Positions 48,502 to 58,534 of a stretch of 64,000 nt of DNA are shown here, piece by piece. The notes under the pieces were generated by a model. That model made no database searches. It saw only the letters and a list, made by a program, of their open reading frames with translations, and had not been told where the DNA came from. Made by a program: the position numbers and the translations under genes. Source of the stretch: Tritrichomonas musculus (lineage: Eukaryota > Parabasalia > Tritrichomonadida > Tritrichomonadidae); NCBI GenBank assembly GCA_039105265.1, contig JAPFFF010000065.1:558001-622000 (forward strand), written 5' to 3'. The first letter of the stretch is position 1; each line of letters begins with the position of its first letter.

Positions 48502-50637
48502 ATGAGTACATTCATCCGAATCCAGTGCAAAAATTTGGAATTGATCCTTCAAGTTCCAGAGAACAAAAGACTTTACCAAAGCTATCTCGGCCCAAAGTTG
48601 TTATTTGAACAAGATCTCGAAAACATTAATTGGTGGGTACATGCAAGTCCAGATCCAGCCGTCACCCAGCGTGGATGGGAAGTCACAGCAGGCTCAGGCT
48701 ATGAAGATTTCTTTGAGCCATGCGTAGCAGTCACACACGAAGACGGAAACCCATGCACGATCTTTGAATATGTCTCGCATGAACAAAAGAAAGTTGACGG
48801 TGGTGTTGAAACCATCATTCATTTGAAAGATGGAGTCTATCCGCTTCATTTAACACTCCATTATGTTGCATACACCAACGAAGATGTCATCAAAGTTTGG
48901 TCGGTTATCAAGAATGAAGAAAGCAAGCCGTTACAATTCTCTAGGTTCTTCACATGCATCCTTTACTTCACTTCACCTCATTACTACTTGAATGAATTCA
49001 TCAGTGATTGTGTTCGTGAAGCGCGCCTTAAATCACAAGAATTACAATTCGGCAAGAAGATCCTTGATACAAAACTTGGAAGCCGAGCAGCAATGTTTGT
49101 TCACTCCTTCTTCGAAGTTGGAATGGATGCACCTGCGCAAGAGAAGGAAGGCGATGTCCTTGTTGGTGCTGTCAATTGGACAGGCAACTTCAACACAACA
49201 TTTGAAATTGATAATGTTGGAAACTTAAGAGTTCTCCCTGGATTGAACCACTTAAGCAGCCTTTATGTTTTGGATCCAAATGTCGAATTCCAAACCGCTG
49301 AATTTGTCTTCACTTATTCCAACGAAGGTGTCGGTTTGGCTTCAAGAAGAATTCATGATTGGGCAAGAAACTATCAAGTATGCGAAGGACGCGAAACAAG
49401 AATGACATTGTTGAACAACTGGGAAAACACATTCTTTGATTTCAATGAAGAGCTTCTTGGAAAATTAATGAAAGAAGCCAAAGAACTCGGTGTCGATTTG
49501 TTCCTTCTTGATGATGGTTGGTTCGGCAACAAATATCCAAGAAACGACGATCATGCAGGACTTGGTGATTGGCAAGCCATGAAATGCAAGCTTCCAGGAG
49601 GAATTCCTAAATTGGTTGAATTCGCTAAAGAAGCTGGAATCAAGTTTGGAATCTGGATCGAGCCAGAGATGGTCAATCCAAAATCAGAGCTATTTGAAAA
49701 GCATCCAGATTGGGCAATCACGCTACCAAACAGAAAGACATATTATTATCGAAACCAACTCGTTCTCGACCTCTCAAATCCAGAAGTTCAAGATTTCGTG
49801 TATGGTGTCTTCGACCAAATATTGTCTGAAAATCCATCAATTGCGTATGTTAAATGGGACTGCAACAGCCCAATCACAAACATTTACTCGCATTACTTGA
49901 AAGATCGTCAAAGCAACTTGTACATCGATCATAACCGTGGATTCTACAAGATCTGCGAAAGAGTTCGTGCCAAGTATCCTCACATTCCAATCATGCTTTG
50001 TTCTGGCGGTGGCGGACGATGTGATTACGGAGCACTTAAGTACTTCACAGAATTCTGGTGCAGCGACAACACTGACCCCGTTGAAAGGTGCTTCATTCAA
50101 TGGGGCTTCTCACAAGTTTTCCCAGCTAAATTAATGTGCGCTCACGTCACCAGCTGGAACAAGAAGTCATCAATCAAATTCAGAACTGATGTCGCGTCAA
50201 TGTGCAAGCTCGGATTCGACATCGGACTGAAAGATTTGAGCGCTGACGATATCAAATACGTGCAAGAAGCCGTTGCTAACTGGAATAAGAACAAGGAAGT
50301 CATTCTCGAAGGTGATCAATATCGTCTTGTCAGTCCTTACGATACCGAAAGTTCACACATGGCAGTCAATTACGTGTCTAAAGATAAGACAAGGGCTGTC
50401 TTGTTTGCTTACAATATCCTTCCACGTTATCAATCTAAATCTTTCCCATGCCGCCTTCAAGGCCTAGATGGAAACAAAAGATACAAGATTACTGAGATCA
50501 ATTTGATGCCAAACACAAAATCAACACTAAAAGAAGAAGGAAAAACTTATTCTGGTGATTTCTTAATGAAAGTTGGTATTGAACCATTTTCATTTGCACA
50601 TATGACAAGTAAAGTCATTGAAGTCAATGCAGTTTAA
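48502..50637 (+). CDS. Alpha-galactosidase, GH36 family
   Basis: From the ATG at 48502, 711 residues, the full length of a bacterial-type GH36 enzyme. An N-terminal beta-sandwich (about 1-300) precedes the TIM barrel with LLNNWENTFFDFNEE (the W-E-x-x-x-F-D motif), LDDGWFG, GIWIEPEMV, YVKWDCN with the nucleophile Asp453, CSGGGGRCDYG, and WCSDNTD with the acid/base Asp522. A C-terminal beta-domain ends it. It cleaves terminal alpha-1,6-galactose from raffinose-type sugars, galactomannan or glycoproteins. There is no signal peptide, so it acts in the cytosol unless secreted by another route. Its C-rich, G-rich codons differ from the AT-rich flanks. Such enzymes in trichomonads are generally taken as gains from bacteria. 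Confidence 0.93.
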   Translation: MSTFIRIQCKNLELILQVPENKRLYQSYLGPKLLFEQDLENINWWVHASPDPAVTQRGWEVTAGSGYEDFFEPCVAVTHEDGNPCTIFEYVSHEQKKVDGGVETIIHLKDGVYPLHLTLHYVAYTNEDVIKVWSVIKNEESKPLQFSRFFTCILYFTSPHYYLNEFISDCVREARLKSQELQFGKKILDTKLGSRAAMFVHSFFEVGMDAPAQEKEGDVLVGAVNWTGNFNTTFEIDNVGNLRVLPGLNHLSSLYVLDPNVEFQTAEFVFTYSNEGVGLASRRIHDWARNYQVCEGRETRMTLLNNWENTFFDFNEELLGKLMKEAKELGVDLFLLDDGWFGNKYPRNDDHAGLGDWQAMKCKLPGGIPKLVEFAKEAGIKFGIWIEPEMVNPKSELFEKHPDWAITLPNRKTYYYRNQLVLDLSNPEVQDFVYGVFDQILSENPSIAYVKWDCNSPITNIYSHYLKDRQSNLYIDHNRGFYKICERVRAKYPHIPIMLCSGGGGRCDYGALKYFTEFWCSDNTDPVERCFIQWGFSQVFPAKLMCAHVTSWNKKSSIKFRTDVASMCKLGFDIGLKDLSADDIKYVQEAVANWNKNKEVILEGDQYRLVSPYDTESSHMAVNYVSKDKTRAVLFAYNILPRYQSKSFPCRLQGLDGNKRYKITEINLMPNTKSTLKEEGKTYSGDFLMKVGIEPFSFAHMTSKVIEVNAV

Positions 50638-50834
50638 AAGGTTTTAATAAATATCTTCTTGATGAAATTTAATTACTTATTGATAATGTTATTAAATGAA
50701 ATTCAATATTTATGCGTATCAATAAATTAAAAGGATTTTTATCAATAAACATAAATTCAAAAATTAAAAGTTATTAGCATGATTATTTATTGGGTAATTG
50801 TTTTGAAAAATTATCGAAAAAAAGTTATGGAATT

Positions 50835-51448
50835 GAAAAAGTTGGAGAATTGAAACTTTTTGAAATTTCATTTTGCAAAAGAGTTATAAAAATAGAGTGA
50901 GGAGAATAATATATAAACACTACAGAAAAAGTTTAAGATATACAATTTTTTTGAATTAATTAATAGAAATTATAAATAATTTATTTGAAAAAAATTGATA
51001 AAATAACTCTAAATTATCTTTATTAATTTTTGTTTTTGTAATTTATTATATTGTGATTCAAATTAAATTGATAATTTATAATAATAAAACTAACTAAAAG
51101 AAATCAGATAATGCTTTTCTCCTTCATTTTAAAAAATTTTCAGAAGCGTTTATATATTATTCTCCCGTTTACATATAATTCTCCTCACTCTATATTTGAA
51201 AAAGTTAGGGAATTGAAACTTTTTGAAATATCTTTTTGCAAAATAGTTATAAACTATGTTTTTTAATTTATTCACAAAAAAATTGAGAGTTCTTAATTCA
51301 AATTTTCTATGAGTCTTCAGAAAGTAGAACGATAAGTAGGGACAAATTAAAAAACTTAGTTTAAAAATGTATTTGAAAAAGTGGGAGAATTGAAACTTTT
51401 TTGAAATTTCAGTAAAAAAGTTAGGGAATTGAAACTTTTTGAAATATC
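50835..51448. repeat. Dispersed 30-50 bp repeats with inverted ends
   Basis: GGAATTGAAACTTTTTGAAA or a close variant, preceded by GAAAAAGT, occurs at 50835, 51198, 51375 and (without the GAAA) 51421, all on the plus strand. GAGTGAGGAGAATAATATAT (50896) returns inverted around 51150-51192 as ATATATTATTCTCC and ATTCTCCTCACTC. This looks like debris of a small inverted-repeat element. The rest of 50638-52232 is AT-rich without a gene. Confidence 0.6.
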
Positions 51449-51913
51449 ATTATTCAAAATATTTTGAAATACAAATATCTCAAAATAGCTATCAAAATAT
51501 ATTGATTTCTGGTATTAGCATTTCCTTTAAAAATATAATAAATTAAATCTTAATAATTGTTGTTAATAAATAAATGATTTTTTTTATTTGAGAAAGTATC
51601 ATTATTTAATGTTTAATAAAATGAACAAATAATTGATATTTAAACAAACGATCATTTGCTAGATAAATTAATAACTCGAATTTTCATGAAAAAGACATAA
51701 TAGTATGTATTATTTTTATTTTGCTATGATGGTATTAATTTTTTACATTAATGATTTTGTTATTTTTAAATAAATATTTTATTATATTGTGATATAAAAA
51801 ATTATATTTGAGTATTAAACTATTATTAATATTATTTTTAAAAAAGATAAATTTCAAAAAAAATTTTGTGGCGGGGATTTAAAATTTATATAAATAAATG
51901 GAATCATCATATG

Positions 51914-51938
51914 CATATATATATATATATATATATAT
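51914..51938. repeat. (AT)n microsatellite
   Basis: About twelve AT dinucleotides in a row, in a gene-free stretch. Confidence 0.9.
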
Positions 51939-52863
51939 CAATAATTTCCTCTCAGTCTTTTTGCTATAATATCAAATTTTTACTGATCTAATAATATCAA
52001 TGAATACTCTTAAACTACCATCTAATTTATCTCAAATTTGTATGATATTAGGAATCTGAAAAAAAAAATTTATGAAACTGTCAATAGGTACATCAACCCT
52101 CTTTTTAAAATTTTCATTTGTATTGCTCGTATCTCGAAGTTATATCTATTAATTTTTAATTTTATATAAAATTTAAATTTGCAATTCCATATAATATTTG
52201 TTTATAATAGGGGTAGAATAGATATAACACTTTTAAGGTGAAGTGACCATCACAATATTCAAAAATAAGAACTTTTTGATAAATGTAATAAGAACTTTTT
52301 GTGAAATTAAATTTTGTATCTAAAATTATTTGGGAATATAATAATACCGAAATGAAACTATTATGGAATATAGCGACATAATTACAATAATATTCTTGAA
52401 GTTACTGGTATTTTACTCTAATTTAAACTTGATATTCAAAATTGGTAATAATTAATATGGAAGTCTTCAAAAAGATATATTATCCACAAAACTAATTCCT
52501 CAAAAGGTAATAAAATATACAGCAAGCGCCACTATGACCATATTAAAACCAGATTAAATAATAATATGTAATGTATTGCCAAAAAAAAACAGTATAAAAT
52601 ACGTTACTTTTATTAATGATAATAATATTGACACAAATAGCTACTCCCTGAATTCCAAATCTAGAAGAAAATTTATAATTAAAATTATTTCGAAAACCAA
52701 ACTTTCATTTAATCAACCTAAGTCTCATTTTTAAAAAAAAATAAGCTCATAAAAGAAAAATTAGAATTTTTAACAGTTGGCGTATCCTTTTAAAATGTAT
52801 TGATTTAATATTAAATTATATTATATTACTGAGAAACAGTCGAATAAATTTCTGTAAAAACAG

Positions 52864-53112
52864 TTAGTTCAAATAAACTTGTACAAGCAAGATGAAAAAA
52901 ATGATTAATTGAGATTGTAGGATATCTTACAATTTTGTAAGATATTAAAAAAAAAATGCTAGTAAAATCCTAAAGTTTTAATAAATATGAATAGTTTTTT
53001 TTTTTAGTTTTTTATTTATAGCAACATGGTATCAGAATTATTTAAATGTAGTATTTTAAAATCTCAATTAATCATTTTTTTCATCTTGCTTGTTCAAATT
53101 TATTTGAACTAA
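52864..53112. repeat. Foldback repeat, 53-bp arms
   Basis: The arms 52864-52916 and 53060-53112 are inverted copies (TTAGTTCAAATAAACTTGT, AGCAAGATGAAAAAAATG, ATTAATTGAGATT) with a few differences. A smaller palindrome, ATATCTTACAATTTTGTAAGATAT, begins near 52922 just inside the left arm. A third partial copy of AAGATGAAAAAAATGATTAA follows the right arm at 53114. Looks like a MITE that has settled inside the larger element. Confidence 0.7.
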
Positions 53113-53246
53113 AAAGATGAAAAAAATGATTAATTTTTATTTTTAATCTATTAAAATATCAAATGCTCATAAAAATAATATTCAATAAGTAATTTATTCA
53201 TTTAAATTATGTTTGGTCTTTTCGTCTATGTGGTATAGTATAAATT

Positions 53247-53386
53247 TTAAAGTCTAAGATAATCGCTATTGAGTATTTAGATAATCGTTTGAAAGTCTAA
53301 GATAATCGCTATCGAGTATTTAGATAATCGTTTGAAAGTCTAAGATAATCGCTATCGAGTATTTAGATAATCGTTTTAAAGTCTAA
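53247..53386 (+). repeat. 43-bp tandem repeat, three units and a stub
   Basis: Units start at AGTCTAAGATAATCGCTAT, at 53251, 53294 and 53337, with a partial fourth at 53380. Each unit contains GATAATCG twice. The units differ at one or two bases. No coding sense. Confidence 0.9.
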
Positions 53387-53844
53387 AAAATAAAAGGCGC
53401 CAAAATTAAATATCATTTATCAAAAAGTTCTTATTATATTTATCAAAAAGTTCTTATTTTTGAATACTGTGATGGTCACTTCACCTTAACAGTGTGCTAT
53501 TTATCATTTCTCTTTATCATATTATATTAATATATTAAATTTTTTTAAAAAAAATTTTACCAAATTTTCATTATGATCAGAAAAAAAATACGAAAATTAG
53601 GTTATTTTGATAATATAAATAGATAATATGCTAGGTAAAGAACATGAACAAATGATTACCAATGATATCTCTTGGGCCATTACCGTAATTTAAGCGCATG
53701 AAGTTGTCTCTTTTTCAATTAAAATGCAACAAATAAACTAACTTTTTCTTAAGAATTGCTATTAGTTTCTGAAGAATTATTATTATTTTCTGAGGAGATA
53801 AAAACTATAACTCTCAAATATTTATAACAAATTTGAACTAAACT

Positions 53845-53915
53845 TTCGGTTATTATCTTTAGTTATTTATTTTTTGAATTGGAAAGATAATAACCGAAAA
53901 AATAAATAACTAAAG
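53845..53915. repeat. Two interleaved inverted repeats
   Basis: TTCGGTTATTATCTTT (53845-53860) pairs with 53883-53898, and CTTTAGTTATTTATTTTTT (53857-53875) pairs with 53897-53915. The order is A, B, A', B', so as RNA the two stems would form an H-type pseudoknot; in DNA it may be two overlapping foldbacks. Confidence 0.7.
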
Positions 53916-53973
53916 CCGCATTTACAATCTAAAAATGATAATCAGAAAACAAAAATATAAAATAAATTATCTT

Positions 53974-54364
53974 ATGATGCTCAAGCATCAAAAAGACAAG
54001 CTATCTCCGCAAAGATCAAATGAAAAACGATTAAACCCCAAAGCAAGTCAAATAATTAAAGATTTTTTAAATAACGTTAATTAAACCCCAAAGCAAGTCA
54101 AATAATTATTAAGAATATTTATATAAATGTTATAGTACAAATAGTATCACAAGTCGCATAAGAATTCGTAAAGATATAATATATAGTAAACCTTTGGAGT
54201 ATTATGAAATTTCTCTTGTAGACAATCATATCCTTAAAGGTTTGTCATTTTATACTCTAGTTGGATTTTTTAGGCTAAGAACAAAAAAATCTCTCCAACC
54301 ACATATAGAAGAGAGAAGAAGATACTTGCAAATGAAAAGATTATTAAAAAATAAAATAGTTTAG
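53974..54364 (+). pseudogene. Two unrecognised coding remnants
   Basis: 53974-54084 reads MMLKHQKDKLSPQRSNEKRL then NPKASQIIKDFLNN and stops. 54113-54364 is an 83-codon open frame without an ATG, reading RKDIIYSKPLEYYEISLVDN, HILKGLSFYTLVGFFRLRTK and PHIEERRRYLQMKRLL. Both have natural-looking composition for such AT-rich DNA. A 20-base piece, CCCCAAAGCAAGTCAAATAA, is duplicated at 54038 and 54087, between or within them. I cannot name a family; a lost host or transposon gene is possible. Confidence 0.4.
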
Positions 54365-54581
54365 ATCAATAAAAATAATTAATATTATTTTATAAAATAA
54401 TTAATTATATTTTAATGTTTTTCTATATGAATTTTTTTAAACACATCAAAATATTAAAATTTTAATAATGCTATAAAATTCAATCATTACGATCAAAATG
54501 CTTTCTAAATGTTAATTACGATCACATTAATATATTTTAAAAATATCGCGATATTGTACCAAGATATTTTAATATTAATTC

Positions 54582-54702
54582 TAGGGTGGCACTGGGTGGG
54601 CCAAAAAAAGAAAAATGGGTCAAAAAAAACGTAGTAATTGGGTCACCAAATATCCTCTCAATTTTTTTCAAGTAATAACGATCAAAAAAGGTCAAATAAT
54701 TG

Positions 54703-54769
<67 letters not shown>

Positions 54770-56108
54770 TTTGCGAAAAATGTTGTCGAGCGGGGGAGGG
54801 AGAAGAGAAAATTTTTTAAAATATTGATCGTTGAGGTCAATTTTTTACCTAAAATAAAACAGGTATTTTTATTGGGTTGATCAAATTCATTATTTCATAT
54901 ATTTTGAATTTTCCCATATATATTTGATTAATTCATTATGATTTATTTGCTTGTATTTTTTTTTTTCTCATCTTATTGATATTAAATATTTTGAAGAATT
55001 TCAGTTAAAAGCAGAATATAATAAAATTAAGATAGCACTAATGCAATATTTAGCTTTTGGATGCGTTTAACAAAGTTTTAAATTAATATAAATTTTATTT
55101 TAAATAGTTTTAAAAAAATAAGGCACAGGGTTGAGTCGAACAAGTGGTATCTAATTACAATTATATCACTTAGAAAATTTCTGTATGTTTTTCCTAAACT
55201 ATAAAAAGATAAAGTCATATCGAATAATTATATTAATTCATCTCATTTTATCAAAATTATATGATTTTACCTCAAAAAAATGTTTTGAAATGAAAATTGG
55301 TGCCAAAATAATGATCAACATATGAAAAAAAATGATAAATTTTATCAGATAATTTAATATCTCAAATGTTTAAAATAAAAAAGCTGCATTAAACATTTTG
55401 TTTATGTCATATAATCATAATTTTAGAAATACATTTCATATTTACTAATGAAAAGTTAAATAATAATATAATAATTAAGGATATCTTTAATTATTATTAT
55501 TTTAATTCTTAAATAGCCTCTTAACTTCATAGGAAGATATAAATATACTGATATATTAATTTATTTTGAATGCAAAATTTTGGCCCAAGTTGGCCCAACT
55601 TGACCCAAGTTAGCCCAAATTTAATTGCCAAATATCCTCTGAATTATTCAAAATTTGTGAGAAAAGTTAGCCCAAAAAATTTGGGCCAACTTGGGCTAAC
55701 TTGGGCCAAGTTGGGCCAAAATTTTATATATGTTTTTTATTGTTTTATTTATTTAAATTATATTTATGACCATTATATATAATAAAAATAGGTTAGTTTA
55801 TTTAATATAAAAAACTTTTAGGAAGATATATTTATTTTTTGGATACTCAATATTTCTGATGAAAACGATAAAAAAACTATCAAATTAGATATTATTTAAT
55901 ATAGTTTTATCGCATTCAATTTATTAAATTAGCAGAAAAAAATACTTTTAAAAAGATATAAAACGATAATTATATTAATATATTTTTATATTTAAAAAAA
56001 TATATGTGATATTTATTGATTATTTTTGACCCACATTAACCCATCTTGACCCACATTTTGGCCCATGATTTTTAAAAAATATTATTTTGGGCCGATTTGA
56101 CCACCCTA
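54582..56108. mobile_element. hAT-like non-autonomous DNA transposon with 8-bp target duplication
   Basis: The ends are TAGGGTGG (54582) and CCACCCTA (56108), exact inverses, flanked on both sides by the identical 8 bases ATTAATTC (54574-54581 and 56109-56116). An 8-bp duplication and TAGGGTG-type ends are marks of the hAT superfamily. Inside the ends, GGGCCAAA, GGGTCAA and their inverses recur (54597, 54618, 54640; 56027-56095), as expected of subterminal transposase sites. There is no transposase gene. The interior has a T run of about 60 (54704-54767) and a second palindromic body at 55574-55725. The perfect duplication suggests a fairly recent insertion. Confidence 0.85.
55574..55725. repeat. 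Palindromic GGCCCAA body nested in the hAT-like element
   Basis: AAAATTTTGGCCCAA at the left and TTGGGCCAAAATTTT at the right enclose further paired GGCCCAA and TAGCCCAA blocks. CCAAATATCCTCT near 55630 also occurs at 54647 in the left arm of the host element. It therefore looks like the remains of a related element inserted into, or rearranged within, the larger one. Confidence 0.75.
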
Positions 56109-56726
56109 ATTAATTCTTATTCTTTATATATGAAGTAAATTATTAGTCTAGTTTTTCTCAATTATCGTAGACAATAGGTTGGAAGACCTATGACAGTCAG
56201 CAAACATTGGCATAGAGATGATATTTTTTTTTGATGAATTACGTTGTTTGAGCAAAAAAATAAATCGATATTGTTGGAGAGGATTTGTTAAAGAAATCTC
56301 CTATTTATTTTTGTTTTTCACTCTCTTTTTTTGATTTCTCTCTTTTTTATTCAGTAATAATCTTTTTGTCATGTAGTATCTTATGTTTATTAGATATATT
56401 AAGGAGGTTTACGCTGCTACACAGCTCCGATCATCCTTAACTCTTGGAAATCAACCACTTTTGGTAATTGTCATAGCTGAATCGTAAGTAGTGATAGTGG
56501 ACCGTCTGGGCAGGGGATAAAAAATGACCCCCTCGTCATAGGGTTTACAGACCCCAAACCTCAGCCCCATGACTCAAAAAATCGCCACTTTTTCAAAATT
56601 AGCCCTCGAAACTTTCACAAAATGGCATAGACAAATTTTGAATAAATTGACAAACTCCCAAAAATAACACAACTCAAAAAATCGAACTTTCAAAAATTTT
56701 TTATTTTTTTATCAGCAATTTATAAA

Positions 56727-56933
56727 ATGTCAAACCAAGCCGAAACATTAAGTACCCTCATTAATAGAATCAACAAAAAGCTAAAAGGTTGGAGACCTGC
56801 ATTAAAATACCTCTACGATAATGATGATGTTGTTGACGGAGTACTAAAAGAGATAAATCACTTTATTGAACAACTAAAGAAATTCAACGGACCTGCTGAA
56901 TTAATTGCTGAACTTGAAGAACTCATTTATTAA
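56727..56933 (+). CDS. Polinton small protein, unknown
   Basis: 68 residues from the ATG at 56727, helical, beginning MSNQAETLSTLINRINKKL. First gene inside the left end of the element. No recognisable domain. Confidence 0.5.
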   Translation: MSNQAETLSTLINRINKKLKGWRPALKYLYDNDDVVDGVLKEINHFIEQLKKFNGPAELIAELEELIY

Positions 56934-57003
56934 AAAGATATCTGAAGTGTCTTCGATGACGTTTTTATTTTTGTTTTTTGTTTTTTAATTTCACTCTAAA
57001 GAT

Positions 57004-57465
57004 ATGTCAAGTACTCCAAAGGTTTATGATTACATCAATTCATTGATTGATATGTTGGATGAATCAGAGAAGTTCAAACAATGTGATTTCTCAATTTTGT
57101 GTGATAGATATCCAATACCTTGTGGAAAGGCTGCATATAAATCTAAAGTGATATACATATCATTGAAGAACAAAGATAATGCATTTAAACGATTATATTA
57201 TGATAAGATTGTTGAACTCGGGCTCGAATATATAACATTAACATCAAATGTTAGAAGAAGAATATCAACAACATCTATTGAGTTCTTCGTTGAAGGCTCA
57301 AATGAAGAACAATCATTTAAAGAATACAAGTATTATAATTACAGTATCAGGAAAGTTAATGATAAGAAAACAAAAGAACTCATCGAACAGATGAGACAAA
57401 AATATAATATCAATACACCTCAACTGTTTGTTGGTGTTCAACAACAAATTGTATTAGATGAATGA
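57004..57465 (+). CDS. Polinton protein of unknown role
   Basis: 153 residues from the ATG at 57004, mixed alpha/beta, ending in a Gln-rich stretch. It overlaps the end of the ATPase gene on the other strand by 12 bases. No family recognised. Confidence 0.55.
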   Translation: MSSTPKVYDYINSLIDMLDESEKFKQCDFSILCDRYPIPCGKAAYKSKVIYISLKNKDNAFKRLYYDKIVELGLEYITLTSNVRRRISTTSIEFFVEGSNEEQSFKEYKYYNYSIRKVNDKKTKELIEQMRQKYNINTPQLFVGVQQQIVLDE

Positions 57466-58368
57466 AAGGTTATTAGTTCGAACATTGACTAAAACGAATT
57501 GATGTGCTTTCATTGTTCTGTATCGATTCCATAACTCTTCGAAATCTATTGGAAATGGAACTTGTTGATATATGTAGCCAAGTTTCTGTCGTGAATAACC
57601 ACTAAATATGAAGAATGATGTTGCATTATTTTTCCATTCAGTTGTTAAAGCTTTGAAGAACTGGATGTTAACGAATATGATTAGATTCTTGTGTCGAAGC
57701 TGACTGATGGTATTGATAAAATAGGATGATTTAATTAGTTTCGATTTCAAGAAGTCTTCACAAAGAATGATTGTATTTAACGGTTTATTCGGTTTACCTA
57801 GTTTATTGATATGAAGAAACTCAAACATTTCATTTAACTTCTTTTCATCGATTACTATTTTTGGTGTTGATGAATATTTGTTATACAATTCTTTATATAA
57901 ATCAAGTTGTTTGAGATACTCTTCAGCATTGCTGTCAGCAACAGTTTTTATTGGTAGCTGTATCAATTCGCGTTGGCTTTCGAATGTTGCATCATTGATT
58001 GTTCCGTTTCGTGATACATAAACAATTAAATGAAAGCCAGCGTTCTTCATTCGAGACATTTGAATAACATCTCGTAGCATTATATGACTCTTTCCTTTAC
58101 CTTGCTGACCAACGAGTATGTTCAATGAATTGTAATATGAATAAATACCGTTTGCGATTGGTCTGATTGATTCGTTTTTTATTTTTGATTCATTGCGTTG
58201 ATAAGCTTTATTCATCTCATCATCAATATTAAATGTCTTTTCATTAACTGTTGGCTTGAATGATTCATATTCAAATGCAAAACTCATTTGGTCATCATCA
58301 TAATCAGAGCTATTAGAAAATAAAACCTCTTTATAATTAAACTGAGTGGGTTTCATGAAACCTTTCAT
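57454..58368 (-). CDS. Polinton packaging-type (A32/FtsK-HerA) ATPase
   Basis: 304 residues from 58368. Walker A is GQQGKGKS near residue 83, preceded by a short strand LNILVG. A hydrophobic strand ending in acidic residues, LNTIILCEDF, is the likely Walker B, followed by ISQLRHKNLIIFVNIQFF. This is the arrangement of the genome-packaging ATPases of Polintons and large DNA viruses. It looks whole. Confidence 0.8.
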   Translation of the reverse strand: MKGFMKPTQFNYKEVLFSNSSDYDDDQMSFAFEYESFKPTVNEKTFNIDDEMNKAYQRNESKIKNESIRPIANGIYSYYNSLNILVGQQGKGKSHIMLRDVIQMSRMKNAGFHLIVYVSRNGTINDATFESQRELIQLPIKTVADSNAEEYLKQLDLYKELYNKYSSTPKIVIDEKKLNEMFEFLHINKLGKPNKPLNTIILCEDFLKSKLIKSSYFINTISQLRHKNLIIFVNIQFFKALTTEWKNNATSFFIFSGYSRQKLGYIYQQVPFPIDFEELWNRYRTMKAHQFVLVNVRTNNLSFI

Positions 58369-58392
58369 TTCTTTAGTTTTCGTTAAAGCTCT

Positions 58393-58524
58393 TCATGAAT
58401 ACATTTTTGTTCTTATCTCTTCACTGAGTTCTGGTTCTTTGTCTGGTATCATTAATGATACTTCAACAAGCTTCACTAAAAATAAACCTGTTAATAATGA
58501 AACCACTAATATTTCATATATCAT
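58393..58524 (-). CDS. Polinton small hydrophobic frame
   Basis: 43 codons from the ATG at 58524, with one hydrophobic segment (ILVVSLLTGLFLVKLV) near the start and an acidic end. It lies between the ATPase and the next gene upstream. A small membrane protein is possible; support is only hydrophobicity and position. Confidence 0.35.
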   Translation of the reverse strand: MIYEILVVSLLTGLFLVKLVEVSLMIPDKEPELSEEIRTKMYS

Positions 58525-58534
58525 TTATTAGTTT

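Larger units (their letters stand above)
52233..53489. mobile_element. Non-autonomous element with 69-bp terminal inverted repeats
   Basis: The left arm 52233-52301 (AAGGTGAAGTGACCATCACA, then AAAAATAAGAACTTTTTG twice in part) returns as reverse complement at 53421-53489 with about four differences. Each arm itself carries two copies of AAGAACTTTTTG. The 1.1 kb interior has no gene; it holds a 249-bp foldback (52864-53112) and a 43-bp tandem repeat (53251-53379). The outer flanks are too degenerate to name a target duplication. Family unknown. Confidence 0.65.

Noticed and set aside
53247-53386. Possible CRISPR array
   Set aside because: Units are contiguous 43-bp tandem copies without unique spacers, in a eukaryotic genome.
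54615-54827. 70-codon frame with a poly-Phe run
   Set aside because: Made by the long T run inside the hAT-like element.
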